From positions 992,001-1,056,000 of the forward strand of contig NZ_BAAACF010000001.1 of the NCBI RefSeq assembly GCF_039521365.1: a DNA stretch of 64,000 nt. Reading direction: 5' to 3'. Shown piece by piece: positions 24,480-33,678 of the stretch. This stretch comes from Clostridium_AW malenominatum. GTDB taxonomy: Bacteria; Bacillota; Clostridia; Clostridiales; Clostridiaceae. Under the pieces are notes generated by a model. The model was given only the letters and a program-made list of their open reading frames with translations, was not told where the DNA came from and did not search any database. Position 1 is the stretch's first letter. Each line of letters starts with the position of its first letter. The position numbers and the translations under genes were made by a program.

Positions 24480-26777
24480 ATGAATATTATGAACAATGAA
24501 GTGGGTTATACAGTAAAAATACATGGAATTGTTCAGGGAATAGGCTTTAGGCCTTATATTTATAAAAAGGCAAGGGAATTAGATATTAAAGGTTGGGTTA
24601 GCAATTGTGATTCTTCTGTAATTATTAATGCTGAAGGCATGAGAAAGAAAATAGAACAATTCCTCATAGAGATTGTAAAGAATCCTCCTAAGCTTGCCAA
24701 AATTCAAAAGGTAGAATTAACTGAAAAAGATATAGAGAAATATAAAGACTTTGTCATAAGAAAAAGTATAACTTCAAATATAAAAGCAAAGTTTATTCTT
24801 CCTGATATTGCAACATGTGATCAGTGCATAGAAGATATATTTAATAAAAATTCCAAAAGATATAGATATGCTTTTACCAACTGTACTTTGTGTGGCCCAA
24901 GATATTCCATAATAAAGCTTCTTCCTTATGATAGGTGTAATACAACTATGAATAATTTTCAAATGTGTTTAGTATGTAATGATGAATACAAAAATCCTGA
25001 CACAAGAAGATTTCATACTCAACCTACATGTTGTATAGAATGTGGTCCCCAGCTTATTTTAACTGATAGTAAAGGAGAAAACATAAAGTGTTTAGATGAA
25101 ATAAAAGAATGTGCAAGGCTTTTAAATGATGGAAAAATTTTAGGAATTAAAGGCATAGGGGGATTTCATATAATATGTAATGCCTTCGATAAAGAAGCTG
25201 TTTTAGAAATTAGGAATAGAAAGAAAAGAGAACACAAGCCTTTAGCCCTAATGATGAGGGATATTGACCAAGTTAAAGAATATTGTGAAGTTAGCAAAAG
25301 AGAAGAAGAAATTCTCCTTAGCAATAAAAGACCTATAGTGCTTTTAACAAAAAAGAAGGGTAATGATATATGCCAAGAGGTTGCACCAGGGATGAATAAA
25401 TATGGTGTAATGCTTCCCTACACTCCGTTGCATCATTTGCTCTTTAAAGAAGAACTACCACCTCTTGTTATGACCAGTGGTAATATTAGTGGATGTCCAA
25501 CAGAATACACCAATGAAGGAGCTTTAAAAAATATCTCTAATGCAGTAGACTTTTTTTTATTTAATAATAGAGATATAAACACACCAATTGATGATTCTGT
25601 AGTTAAAATAGTAGAAGAAAAAGTCATGATAAGTAGAATGGGAAGGGGATATTCTCCTTACTATGTTGATAGAAAAATAAAAAACAATATATTAGCCTGT
25701 GGCGCAGAAGGGAAAAGCAACTTTTCCTTTGCGTTAGATGGAATTGTTTATATGAGTCAATATCTTGGAGATTTAAAAGAGTTAAATGCCTATAAGGAAT
25801 ATATAAAATCTATAACTAATATGAAAAATATTTTCGGGTTTCAGCCAAAGGTTATAGCTTTTGACATGCATCCTAGTTATATGTCTACCTTGTATGGGAA
25901 AAGTTTGAATGATGTTGAAGCAAAACTACCTGTTCAGCATCATCATGCTCACATGGCAAGTTGTATGCTAGAGCATCGTATAGTAGATAATGCTATAGGG
26001 ATAATATACGATGGTACTGGATTAGGACTTGACGGAAATATTTGGGGAGGAGAATTTTTTATTGGAAGTATAAGGGAGTTTAAAAGAGTAGCTCATTTTA
26101 AATATACAAAAATTCAAGGAGCAGATTCTGCGAATAGAGATATATGGAAAATAGGGGTAAGTTATTTAAAAAATCTTAAAGATGAAGATGTGCTACGTTT
26201 TGGATTAAAGAGAATTGAAAGAGCTTCTGGAAATGATATAAGCAATGTGCTTTCTGCACTAGACCATAATTTAAACTGCTATAAAACCTCCAGTGTAGGT
26301 AGATTATTTGATGCTGTATCCTCTATTTTAGGAGTAAGAGAGAGTACAAGTTATGATGGGCAAGGTGCTATTGAACTTGAATGCATTACAGAAGAAAATG
26401 TTGAGGAAAGCTATACTTATTTAATAGAGAAAAAAGACAAAACTCATATATTAGATTACTCTTTCATGCTTAAGGATATATTAAATGACATCCAAAAGGA
26501 AGTAAATATTTCAAAGATAAGCGCTAGATTTCATAATACCATTGTAAATATGACAGTTGAAATGGCTTGCACAATAAGGGAAGAATTTAAAATAGATAAA
26601 GTTATTTTAAGCGGAGGAGTTTTTGAAAATGTATATCTTTTAAAAAATATTTATAAATGTTTGGTTAACAAAGGATTTCAAGTATTTTTTAATGAAAATA
26701 TACCTATTAATGACAGCGGAATTTCTTTTGGACAAGTTGCTGTGGCGGATGAGATATTAAATGAAAAGGGGATATAA
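24480..26777 (+). CDS. hypF: Carbamoyltransferase HypF
   Basis: The 765-residue enzyme makes the carbamoyl-AMP and transfers it to HypE for cyanide-ligand synthesis. Domains in order: acylphosphatase (1-95; VQGIGFRPYIYKKA), two zinc-finger modules (CDQC...CTLC near 113-140 and CLVC...CIEC near 163-190), a YrdC-like domain (about 205-390), and a Kae1-like domain with HHHAHMASCML and GLGLDGNIWGGEF. All key motifs are intact and length is normal. It sits two bases after the hypA-like gene and one base before hypC. Confidence 0.95.
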   Translation: MNIMNNEVGYTVKIHGIVQGIGFRPYIYKKARELDIKGWVSNCDSSVIINAEGMRKKIEQFLIEIVKNPPKLAKIQKVELTEKDIEKYKDFVIRKSITSNIKAKFILPDIATCDQCIEDIFNKNSKRYRYAFTNCTLCGPRYSIIKLLPYDRCNTTMNNFQMCLVCNDEYKNPDTRRFHTQPTCCIECGPQLILTDSKGENIKCLDEIKECARLLNDGKILGIKGIGGFHIICNAFDKEAVLEIRNRKKREHKPLALMMRDIDQVKEYCEVSKREEEILLSNKRPIVLLTKKKGNDICQEVAPGMNKYGVMLPYTPLHHLLFKEELPPLVMTSGNISGCPTEYTNEGALKNISNAVDFFLFNNRDINTPIDDSVVKIVEEKVMISRMGRGYSPYYVDRKIKNNILACGAEGKSNFSFALDGIVYMSQYLGDLKELNAYKEYIKSITNMKNIFGFQPKVIAFDMHPSYMSTLYGKSLNDVEAKLPVQHHHAHMASCMLEHRIVDNAIGIIYDGTGLGLDGNIWGGEFFIGSIREFKRVAHFKYTKIQGADSANRDIWKIGVSYLKNLKDEDVLRFGLKRIERASGNDISNVLSALDHNLNCYKTSSVGRLFDAVSSILGVRESTSYDGQGAIELECITEENVEESYTYLIEKKDKTHILDYSFMLKDILNDIQKEVNISKISARFHNTIVNMTVEMACTIREEFKIDKVILSGGVFENVYLLKNIYKCLVNKGFQVFFNENIPINDSGISFGQVAVADEILNEKGI

Positions 26778-26778
26778 T

Positions 26779-27006
26779 ATGTGTCTTGGTATTTGTGGAA
26801 GAATAAATAGTGTGAATTTACCTTTTGCATCTATTGATATTAAAGGAATAGAGACCATTGTTAATGTAGAACTTGTAAACAATCCAGCAAAAGGGGATTA
26901 TATATTAGTTCATGCTGGATTTGCTATTGAAAAAATAGATGAAGAGTATTTTCATTATTTAGATGGGGTTCTAGAAGAAATGTTAAAGGAAGATGATGGA
27001 CATTAA
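26779..27006 (+). CDS. hypC: Hydrogenase assembly chaperone HypC
   Basis: The start at ATG 26779 gives the required N-terminus MCLGICG, with Cys 2 as the iron-carrying residue; a longer reading from 26761 would bury it. The 75-residue length fits HypC/HybG. The AAAAGGGGAT ribosome site lies in the end of hypF. HypC carries Fe(CN)2CO with HypD and delivers it to the large subunit. It overlaps hypD by 14 bases. Confidence 0.93.
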   Translation: MCLGICGRINSVNLPFASIDIKGIETIVNVELVNNPAKGDYILVHAGFAIEKIDEEYFHYLDGVLEEMLKEDDGH

Positions 27007-28126
27007 AGATAATAATAAATTACAAAGAGTAATAAAGAATATAAATAAATATGCAGAGGAAATAGAAATAGATAATATAAACATCATGGAGGTGTGCGGC
27101 ACCCATACAAATTCAGTAGCTAAGTATGGAATAAGAAGTGTTATTTCCAGCAAAATAAATTTATTATCAGGGCCAGGTTGTCCTGTGTGTGTTACTAGTG
27201 AGGACTATATAGATGCTGCTGTATATTTGGCTTCAAAAGACATAACTATACTTACTTTTGGAGATTTGATGAAGGTAAAAGGGAATAACTCTAGTCTTTC
27301 TATTGAAAAATCGAAGGGACGAGATATAAGAATACTTTATTCTGTTAATGAAGTTACTAAAATAGCAGAAGAATTATATCCTAAAAATGTTGTGTTTTTA
27401 GGAGTAGGTTTTGAAACCACTGCTCCTTTAGTTGCATCTCTAATAAAACAAACTTACTTAAGAAAAATTGAAAACTTATTCTTTTTAACTTCTATAAAAA
27501 TAATGCCCCCTATACTAGAAAAAATTCTTAGCATTAAAAATAAAAATATTCATGGAATGATTTTGCCAGGAAATGTAGCTATAATAACTGGGGAGAAAAA
27601 TTTTAAATTTATCCAAGAAAAATATGAAATACCTTCAGTAATATGTGGGTTTAAAGGGGAGGACATATTAGGTGGAATATATTTTTTAGTTAGAGATATT
27701 TATAGAAAAAATAAAGGTGAAGGTTACAATGGATTTGAAAATCTATATAGGAAATGGGTAAGTCAACAAGGAAACATGGTGGCTAAGGAGTTAATTAAAG
27801 ATGTCTTTAAAGTAGAAGATGTAGTATGGAGGGGCATTGGAAAGGTTGAAAATTCAGCATTAGCCATAAATGACAAATACTCATGTACTGATGCGGTGAA
27901 AAAGTTTAATTTACAAGATTATTTTCATAAAAACAGTTATATTAAAGACAATTCTAGCTGTAGATGTACAGATGTTCTGCTTGGAAATATAGCTCCTTTT
28001 CAATGTAGTCTTTTTACAAAGATATGTAAGCCTGAAAATCCTTATGGGCCATGCATGATATCATCAGAAGGCGCTTGTGCTTCATATTTTAAATACAATT
28101 TCATAGGGGAGAGGTTAGGAAAATGA
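26993..28126 (+). CDS. hypD: Hydrogenase maturation protein HypD
   Basis: The 377-residue Fe-S protein is the scaffold where the Fe(CN)2CO unit is assembled. Conserved motifs are MEVCGTHTNS (Cys 41-type), GPGCPVC, FGFETTAP-type (VGFETTAP), GFKGEDILGG and the C-terminal CRCTDVLLGNIAPFQCSLF with further Cys for the 4Fe-4S cluster. It begins inside hypC and ends at the ATGA junction with hypE, so the last three hyp genes are coupled. Confidence 0.95.
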   Translation: MMDIKDNNKLQRVIKNINKYAEEIEIDNINIMEVCGTHTNSVAKYGIRSVISSKINLLSGPGCPVCVTSEDYIDAAVYLASKDITILTFGDLMKVKGNNSSLSIEKSKGRDIRILYSVNEVTKIAEELYPKNVVFLGVGFETTAPLVASLIKQTYLRKIENLFFLTSIKIMPPILEKILSIKNKNIHGMILPGNVAIITGEKNFKFIQEKYEIPSVICGFKGEDILGGIYFLVRDIYRKNKGEGYNGFENLYRKWVSQQGNMVAKELIKDVFKVEDVVWRGIGKVENSALAINDKYSCTDAVKKFNLQDYFHKNSYIKDNSSCRCTDVLLGNIAPFQCSLFTKICKPENPYGPCMISSEGACASYFKYNFIGERLGK

Positions 28127-29118
28127 ATATAAATACCATTGAGCTTATCCATGGAGAAGGAGGAAAGCATACACAAAAATTAATAGAAGATATATTTTAT
28201 AAAAATTTTAAAAATGATGTTTTAATACAAAATACAGATTCTGCATTAGTAAACCTTCCTGAAGGGAAGATTGCATTTACAACGGATTCCTTTGTTGTAA
28301 ATCCTATATTTTTTAAAGGTGGAGATATAGGTAAACTGGCTATCTCTGGAACTATAAATGATTTAACTGCTTGTGGAGCGGAACCAGTATGTTTAAGTGT
28401 GGCTTTTATTATAGAAGAAGGTTTTCCTATGGAAGATTTAATTAAAATTGTAACTTCTATGAAGGAAACATGTGAAAAGGCTAATGTAAACATAGTTACA
28501 GGAGATACCAAGGTGGTTCCTAAAGGTAAGGTTGATAAGATTTTCATAAATACAACAGGAATGGGAGTTGTTAATGAGTATGAACCTAAACGTATAATAT
28601 GTGGGGATAAAGTAATAGTAACTGGAACAATTGGAGAGCACGGCACAGCAATAGCTGTAGATAGATATAATTTGAAGGTTAAAGGAAATATAGAAAGCGA
28701 TTGCGAACCACTGAATTATCTTTTAAACTATTTAAAAAATTATTATAAACATATAAAATTTATGAGAGATCCAACTAGAGGAGGGGTGGCACAAGTACTA
28801 AATGAAATATCTAAGCAATGTGATTTAGGGATACATATTTTTGAAAAAAACATTCCTATAAGAGAAGAAGTAAAAGCTATAAATGAAATGTTGGGAATTA
28901 ATCCACTTTATTTAGCCTGCGAAGGAAGAATGATAATTGTAGTGGATAAAGAGGTTTATATAGATATACTAGATGGATTAGTAAGAGAATGTAACTGTAA
29001 GGCTAGGGTTATAGGAGAATTTACAAGTGAATATGAATTTGTATATATTGAGAATGACTTTGGTGGAAAAAGAGTATTGGGAGAACTAGATACTCAAATA
29101 TTGCCTAGGATATGTTGA
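28123..29118 (+). CDS. hypE: Hydrogenase maturation protein HypE
   Basis: The 331-residue AIRS-family ATPase dehydrates the HypF-delivered thiocarboxamide to thiocyanate. Motifs: HGEGGKHTQKLI, TTDSFVVNP, GGDIGKLAISGTINDL, MRDPTRGGVAQ and the terminal PRIC with the reactive Cys 331. It is the last hyp gene; no hypB is found in the window, which is unusual because HypB normally partners HypA. Confidence 0.95.
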   Translation: MNINTIELIHGEGGKHTQKLIEDIFYKNFKNDVLIQNTDSALVNLPEGKIAFTTDSFVVNPIFFKGGDIGKLAISGTINDLTACGAEPVCLSVAFIIEEGFPMEDLIKIVTSMKETCEKANVNIVTGDTKVVPKGKVDKIFINTTGMGVVNEYEPKRIICGDKVIVTGTIGEHGTAIAVDRYNLKVKGNIESDCEPLNYLLNYLKNYYKHIKFMRDPTRGGVAQVLNEISKQCDLGIHIFEKNIPIREEVKAINEMLGINPLYLACEGRMIIVVDKEVYIDILDGLVRECNCKARVIGEFTSEYEFVYIENDFGGKRVLGELDTQILPRIC

Positions 29119-29211
29119 AAAATAATATTATACATATAAATTTCTTACACAGAGTTCCATAGCGAGCATATTATGCAATATACATTAAATTATAGAAAGG
29201 TTGTTTGCAGT

Positions 29212-29448
29212 ATGGATATGAATGATTTGTTAAAAAATTTGGGCAGTAGTGGCATTCTTGATAATCCAGGAACAAGTGAATTCCTTGGTAGTATGTTAAA
29301 ATCAGGTGGAGCTGGAGGACTTGGAAGTATAGCATTAATTGCACTGGCAGCAATATTTTTATTAGGCTCAGGTGGGAATGATCAATGCTCATGTTCTTGC
29401 AAAAGATGCAGAAGACATAAACATCATCACAAAAGAAGATGTTGTTAA
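29212..29448 (+). CDS. Small membrane protein with a Cys/His/Arg-rich tail
   Basis: The ATG at 29212 gives 78 residues; a longer reading from 29173 lacks a ribosome site, while GAAAGG precedes this start by about a dozen bases. The product has a short acidic N-terminus, a Gly-rich stretch, one hydrophobic helix (SIALIALAAIFLLG) and a tail with CSCSCKRC, a run of His and Lys, and a final CC. The tail looks like a metal-binding site. It sits between hypE and the next terminator and might be cotranscribed with the hyp genes. I do not recognise a named family. Confidence 0.7.
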   Translation: MDMNDLLKNLGSSGILDNPGTSEFLGSMLKSGGAGGLGSIALIALAAIFLLGSGGNDQCSCSCKRCRRHKHHHKRRCC

Positions 29449-29464
29449 ATATAATATAGAATGT

Positions 29465-29494
29465 ATTGGGGTGGCTTGCACCCCAATTTTTATT
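29465..29494 (+). terminator. Intrinsic terminator
   Basis: ATTGGGGTG pairs exactly with CACCCCAAT around a GCTTG loop, followed by TTTTTATTTTAT. It ends the hydrogenase-hyp region and the small Cys/His protein. Confidence 0.85.
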
Positions 29495-29511
29495 TTATAA
29501 TATATGACACA

Positions 29512-29540
29512 TTTACAAATTACATTATACATATTATACT
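29512..29540 (+). promoter_or_regulatory. Candidate SigA-type promoter
   Basis: TTTACA (29512-29517) and TATACT (29535-29540) are 17 bases apart, upstream of the small acidic protein gene. The boxes match the housekeeping consensus well; no start-site data exist. Confidence 0.5.
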
Positions 29541-29577
29541 TTGAAATAAATAAAGCTAATTTAAAAGGAGATAATTT

Positions 29578-29862
29578 ATGTTTAAAATAGAGGATTTACT
29601 CTCGGAAAACTTTTCGGAATATCCAGAAGAGGTTAGAGAATACTTACAAAGATTCTCAGAAGATTTAAGAGAAGCTTTAAAAGAAGAACTGGTTAAGCAC
29701 ATGGCTGAGGAAATGTTAACAAATATAGATAAGCTTAGTAGTATATTAAATAACGGGCATAAAGGGTATAATAATATGACTACTAGAACATTATTAGATT
29801 TATATTTAGAGATTAAAAAAGAAGAGGATTTTATAATGTTACTAGAAAGTTTAAGCAAATAA
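29578..29862 (+). CDS. Uncharacterised acidic helical protein (94 residues)
   Basis: AAAGGAG lies eight bases before ATG. The 94-residue product is rich in Glu and Lys, without Cys, membrane segment or signal, and predicted mostly helical (YPEEVREYLQRFSEDLREAL). I do not recognise a family. It is followed after 36 bases by the helicase gene, so the two may share a transcript. The composition suits a small regulatory or adaptor protein, but no function is supported. Confidence 0.7.
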   Translation: MFKIEDLLSENFSEYPEEVREYLQRFSEDLREALKEELVKHMAEEMLTNIDKLSSILNNGHKGYNNMTTRTLLDLYLEIKKEEDFIMLLESLSK

Positions 29863-29898
29863 CAAAAAGCACACTTTAAAATAGAAAGGTAAATTACA

Positions 29899-31005
29899 AT
29901 GATGAAATTTAAAGAACTGGGACTTAGCGATGATTTAATAAAAATACTAAAAAATCAAGGAATAAGTAATCCAACTCCAATTCAAGAGGAAAGTATAATG
30001 TTTATAAAGGATGGCCATGATGTTATAGCAGAGGCACAAACAGGCACAGGGAAAACCTTGGCATTTCTACTTCCTATGTTTCAAAATATGTCTCCTAGTA
30101 TTGATAAAATTCAAGGGTTAATATTAACTCCTACAAGGGAACTTGCAATTCAAATAACTGAGGAAGCTATGAAGCTTACGGAAGCTAAAGATTTAAATAT
30201 ATTAGCTGCATACGGTGGTAAGGATATAGGATCTCAGCTAAAAAAGCTAAAAAGTAATATTCATTTAATTATTGCAACTCCAGGCAGGCTTTTGGATCAC
30301 CTTCAGAGAAAAACCATAAATCTTGAAAATTTAAAAACACTAGTATTAGATGAGGCAGATCAAATGCTTCTTATGGGATTTAAAAATGAAGTTGAAACTA
30401 TTATAAAATATACAGGTAAAAAACGTCAAACCCTTTGTTTTTCAGCAACCATGAATTCAGATGTTAAAAAACTAGCTTATAAATATATGAAAGACCCTAA
30501 GGTAGTAGCAATACAAAAGAAAGAAGTAACTCTTGAAAACATAGAACAATTCTTAGTAGAAACCACGGATAGAAGAAAACTAGATGATTTGTGTAAGGTT
30601 TTAGATAAGGATAATGCTTTCATGGCTATAATATTTTGTAGAACCAAAAGAAGAGTTGATGAGCTTGAAGTGAAGCTTTATCAAAGAGGGTATAATTGCA
30701 AAAAGATACATAGTGATTTAACTCAATCAAAGCGTGAAAGAGTAATGAAAGATTTTAAAAATACAGATATTCAATATTTAATAGCCACGGATGTAGCAGC
30801 TAGAGGGCTAGACATAACTGGAGTTAGCCATATATATAATTATGATATTCCAGAAAGTGCTGAAGCTTACATACATCGCATAGGAAGAACTGGGAGAGCA
30901 AATGAAAAAGGATATACTTATTTATTTGTAGATCCAAAGGATAAAAGAGGTTTAGATATGATAGAAAAAGGAATTAAGTTTAAAATTCCTATCCAAAGGG
31001 ATTAA
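29899..31005 (+). CDS. DEAD-box RNA helicase (CshA/DbpA-like)
   Basis: The 368-residue helicase has the Q motif (FKELGLSDDLI...PTPIQ), motif I AQTGTGKT, Ia PTRELAIQ, motif II DEAD, motif III SAT, motif V ATDVAARGLDI and motif VI HRIGRTGR. It ends right after the second RecA domain with a short basic tail, so it lacks the long C-terminal extension of CshA. DEAD-box proteins unwind short RNA duplexes for ribosome assembly, mRNA decay or cold adaptation. Confidence 0.93.
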   Translation: MMKFKELGLSDDLIKILKNQGISNPTPIQEESIMFIKDGHDVIAEAQTGTGKTLAFLLPMFQNMSPSIDKIQGLILTPTRELAIQITEEAMKLTEAKDLNILAAYGGKDIGSQLKKLKSNIHLIIATPGRLLDHLQRKTINLENLKTLVLDEADQMLLMGFKNEVETIIKYTGKKRQTLCFSATMNSDVKKLAYKYMKDPKVVAIQKKEVTLENIEQFLVETTDRRKLDDLCKVLDKDNAFMAIIFCRTKRRVDELEVKLYQRGYNCKKIHSDLTQSKRERVMKDFKNTDIQYLIATDVAARGLDITGVSHIYNYDIPESAEAYIHRIGRTGRANEKGYTYLFVDPKDKRGLDMIEKGIKFKIPIQRD

Positions 31006-31011
31006 ATAGTG

Positions 31012-31049
31012 TAAACCCCATAGAAGTTAATAGGCTTATATGGGGTTTA
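31012..31049. terminator. Bidirectional hairpin between helicase and MBL genes
   Basis: TAAACCCCATA and TATGGGGTTTA are perfect complements around a 16-base loop. The hairpin lies between convergent genes; the T-run is short, so it is a moderate terminator. Confidence 0.6.
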
Positions 31050-31073
31050 ACTTTCGCTATGTTTGATAAAATG

Positions 31074-31796
31074 TTAAATTATTTTTTGCAAAGAAGCTTT
31101 GATATTTTCAGTATATACACCACCGTGATAGCAAATTATTTTCTCTATATCATAATCAAGTAGTTTTTTAATGGACATTTTTGCTTTTGCCATATCTAAA
31201 GTATAATTTGGGTTTGCAATACAAAGCTTCCCATTTTCTACTACCAGAGCATCTCCAGCAATCAAGGTTTTTGATTCTTTCAAATAAAGGGAAATGTGTC
31301 CTGGCATATGTCCAGGAGTAGAAATAATTTCAGTTCCTCCGCACCAAGGAAATACATCCCCATCTTTTACACAAAAACCAACACTTACAGGGATTATTGA
31401 TTTTAGCAAATTATGAAAGTTTTCAGCATCTGCCTTTTGTTCCTCAGGTAAAGAATCATATAAGGCTTCTGCTTGTTGCAATCTCAAGGATTTTTCTTTT
31501 CCACTAATGTATTTTTCATCATCATAAGATGAGATAATTGATACATTTGGATATGTACTCTTAAATTCCGCTAATGCTCCCATGTGGTCAAAATCATGGT
31601 GAGTTATAATTATTTTTGTTAATTTATCAAGGTTAAGGCCCCTTGCTTCTGCTGCCATTTTTATCAGGGGGAGAAATTGTGGATACCCGCAATCAATTAA
31701 AATCATATCATCTTCATCTTTTAATATGACAGGATAAATCTTATTTATAGCATTGCCAAAATTAAAAGCAACCTCTAAGGTTAAAACTTCATTCAT
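31074..31796 (-). CDS. Metallo-beta-lactamase-fold hydrolase
   Basis: The 240-residue protein has the MBL metal motif HHDFDHMG (HxHxDH-like: THHDFDH), a second His in STPGHMPGH, Asp in IAGDAL and a final YHGG His, enough for a dinuclear zinc or iron site. It resembles the glyoxalase II/YqjP-type group and may act on a thioester or lactone. The substrate cannot be told from sequence. It stands alone on the minus strand. Confidence 0.85.
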   Translation of the reverse strand: MNEVLTLEVAFNFGNAINKIYPVILKDEDDMILIDCGYPQFLPLIKMAAEARGLNLDKLTKIIITHHDFDHMGALAEFKSTYPNVSIISSYDDEKYISGKEKSLRLQQAEALYDSLPEEQKADAENFHNLLKSIIPVSVGFCVKDGDVFPWCGGTEIISTPGHMPGHISLYLKESKTLIAGDALVVENGKLCIANPNYTLDMAKAKMSIKKLLDYDIEKIICYHGGVYTENIKASLQKII

Positions 31797-31972
31797 TAAA
31801 TCACCTCGTTCATTAAATCATGTATTAATTATTATAATACAATAATTACATTGTAGCATTATCAATTATACTTGTAAATTTATTATACATATCTTAAATA
31901 AACCATAAAAATGCATAAATATTATTTTATGATTTTTTAAATGATGTATACTAACAATGGAGGGATGATTTA

Positions 31973-32590
31973 ATGAAGTTAATTACACATATTTTAAAAC
32001 TAATTGTAGTAATTATTTTAGCATTAGGAACTATCGTAGGTTTTTCTTATACAAATTTGCTTCTATCAGGATATAAGGATTATATATTTTATATAATTCC
32101 AAGTAGCAGTATGTTTGTAGTCATTGGGATTATAGCTATAGTCATAGCTACCTTTATTAATAGAAAAACATTTTTAAAGTGGGTAAAGATCTTAGCTTCT
32201 ACACTATGTTTGTTAGGTTTATTTTATAGCTACACAACCTACAAAGTTATAACAGAGGAGAATATAATAGTTCACGATGTTTTAAATTTTAAAGGAAAAT
32301 TCTACTCATATTCGAATATAGAAGAGATAAATACAGGTATTTTTAGTAAAAGAAAAGATGCAAATTTATATTATCAGTTAAAACTAAAAGATGGTACAAA
32401 AGTGGATGTTTTAGATGCAAGTATGTACAGCAAAAGTGAAAATGCAGAAGAAGATCTATATAACTTAGATAGAAAGTTAGTTAAAAGTGGAGTAAATAAA
32501 AATATAGAATTAAAAAATCTACAAAAATTCTTGGATCAAAACTATAGTGAAAATTATGTAAAAGATGTTATGAAAATATTAGAACAATAG
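31973..32590 (+). CDS. Uncharacterised membrane protein (205 residues)
   Basis: The start is preceded by GGAGGGATG. Four hydrophobic segments (about 8-28, 40-60 and 68-85, with a shorter one at the N-terminus) are followed by a soluble domain with beta-rich sequence (IIVHDVLNFKGKFYSYSNIEEI) resembling a PH-like bacterial domain and a helical C-terminus. No family could be named. The gene lies between a divergent MBL gene and an ArsC-like gene with its own promoter. Confidence 0.7.
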   Translation: MKLITHILKLIVVIILALGTIVGFSYTNLLLSGYKDYIFYIIPSSSMFVVIGIIAIVIATFINRKTFLKWVKILASTLCLLGLFYSYTTYKVITEENIIVHDVLNFKGKFYSYSNIEEINTGIFSKRKDANLYYQLKLKDGTKVDVLDASMYSKSENAEEDLYNLDRKLVKSGVNKNIELKNLQKFLDQNYSENYVKDVMKILEQ

Positions 32591-32615
32591 ACTTTTATTT
32601 CTATATGTAGTATTG

Positions 32616-32624
32616 TGGTATAAT
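32616..32624 (+). promoter_or_regulatory. Extended -10 promoter of the ArsC/Spx-like gene
   Basis: TGGTATAAT (extended -10, TATAAT at 32619-32624) lies 34 bases before the ArsC-like start. The string ATTGTGGTATAAT also occurs before the CPBP gene at 41227-41239. A clear -35 is not seen, as expected for extended -10 promoters. Confidence 0.55.
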
Positions 32625-32657
32625 AATTTCAAAGAATAATATTTTACGGAGGTAGCT

Positions 32658-33014
32658 ATGAAAGTACTATTTATACAATACCCAAAGTGTACCACTTGCA
32701 TTAAGGCTAAAAAGTGGCTTCAAGAAAATAATGTAGATTTTGAGGATAGACATATAGTTGAAAACAATCCTAAAAAAGAAGAGTTAAAGGCGTGGTTTGA
32801 GAAAAGTGGATTGCCTATAAATAAGTTTTTTAATACCAGTGGAAAGCTATATAAAGAAATGAATCTTAAGGATAAAGTTAAAACTTCCAGTGAAGAGGAG
32901 CTTTTAGAGATTTTATCTTCTAATGGAATGATTGTTAAAAGACCTATAGTTGTTGGAGAGGATTTTGTTTTAGTAGGATTTAAAGAGGAACAGTGGGAAG
33001 AAAAGCTTAAATAA
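32658..33014 (+). CDS. ArsC/Spx family thioredoxin-fold protein
   Basis: The 118-residue protein has the family's N-terminal strand and CxxC (PKCTTC, Cys 13 and 16), the FKKLVE-type helix region and the C-terminal KRPIVVGEDFVLVGFKEEQW block. It is the YffB/Spx/ArsC group; the Arg-Pro pair (KRP) is the cis-proline region. It may be an arsenate reductase-like enzyme or a Spx-type regulator; the extra Cys and lack of ars genes nearby argue against a dedicated arsenate role. Confidence 0.88.
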   Translation: MKVLFIQYPKCTTCIKAKKWLQENNVDFEDRHIVENNPKKEELKAWFEKSGLPINKFFNTSGKLYKEMNLKDKVKTSSEEELLEILSSNGMIVKRPIVVGEDFVLVGFKEEQWEEKLK

Positions 33015-33035
33015 TTAAATATTACTGTGTTTTTT

Positions 33036-33068
33036 ATTCCCTTGGACGTAAGTTCGAGGGATTTTTTT
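33036..33068 (+). terminator. Intrinsic terminator after the ArsC/Spx-like gene
   Basis: ATTCCCTTGGAC can pair with GTTCGAGGGAT (one G-U and one mismatch) and is followed by TTTTTTT. Confidence 0.65.
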
Positions 33069-33183
33069 GTGCAGGGTGGTGTACAATTAGTTTAATATTT
33101 TATTTCATATTCTTAACAATTAAAATAAAAATAGTGTAACCTAAATCTTGGTATATCGTTTATTAAGTGAAGGGGGTGTCTCT

Positions 33184-33678
33184 ATGATAAACAACCAACT
33201 GGAGAAGCTATACATTAAATACCATAGGGAACTTTATCTTTATGCATTTTCATTATGTAGAGACCATCACCTGGCACAGGATTTGACTAGTGAAACTTTC
33301 TTTAAAGCCATTTTATATATTGATGATAGTGTACAATACATTAAATATTGGCTTTTTAGAGTTTGTAAAAATCTATTCTTGGATTATGCTAGAAAAGATA
33401 AAGAGTTCAGCAATGCTGATGGATTAGAAGATATATTGACCATAGAAGAAACACCCTTAGACAAGATAATCAAAAACGATGAAAAAAGGCATCTCTACAA
33501 CCTGGTTATTAGTCTTCGTCCAGCCTATAAAGAAATTTTAATACTTTATTATTATTGTGACTTTACCCTTAAAGAAATAAGTGAAACAACAGGAATGACA
33601 GAGGGGGCTGCTAAGACATTGCTTTTCAGAGCCAGGAAAAAATTAAAAACTGAATTGGAGGGTAAAAATGAAATATAG
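33184..33678 (+). CDS. ECF-type RNA polymerase sigma factor
   Basis: The start at ATG 33184 is placed by AAGGGGGTG eight bases upstream; a longer reading from 33148 lacks one. The 164-residue protein has sigma region 2 (LYLYAFSLCRDHHLAQDLTSETF, then YWLFRVCKNLFLDYAR) and region 4 with a helix-turn-helix (YCDFTLKEISETTGMTEGAAKTLLF). It overlaps the anti-sigma gene by 11 bases, the usual paired arrangement, so it is held inactive until a membrane signal is received. Confidence 0.9.
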   Translation: MINNQLEKLYIKYHRELYLYAFSLCRDHHLAQDLTSETFFKAILYIDDSVQYIKYWLFRVCKNLFLDYARKDKEFSNADGLEDILTIEETPLDKIIKNDEKRHLYNLVISLRPAYKEILILYYYCDFTLKEISETTGMTEGAAKTLLFRARKKLKTELEGKNEI

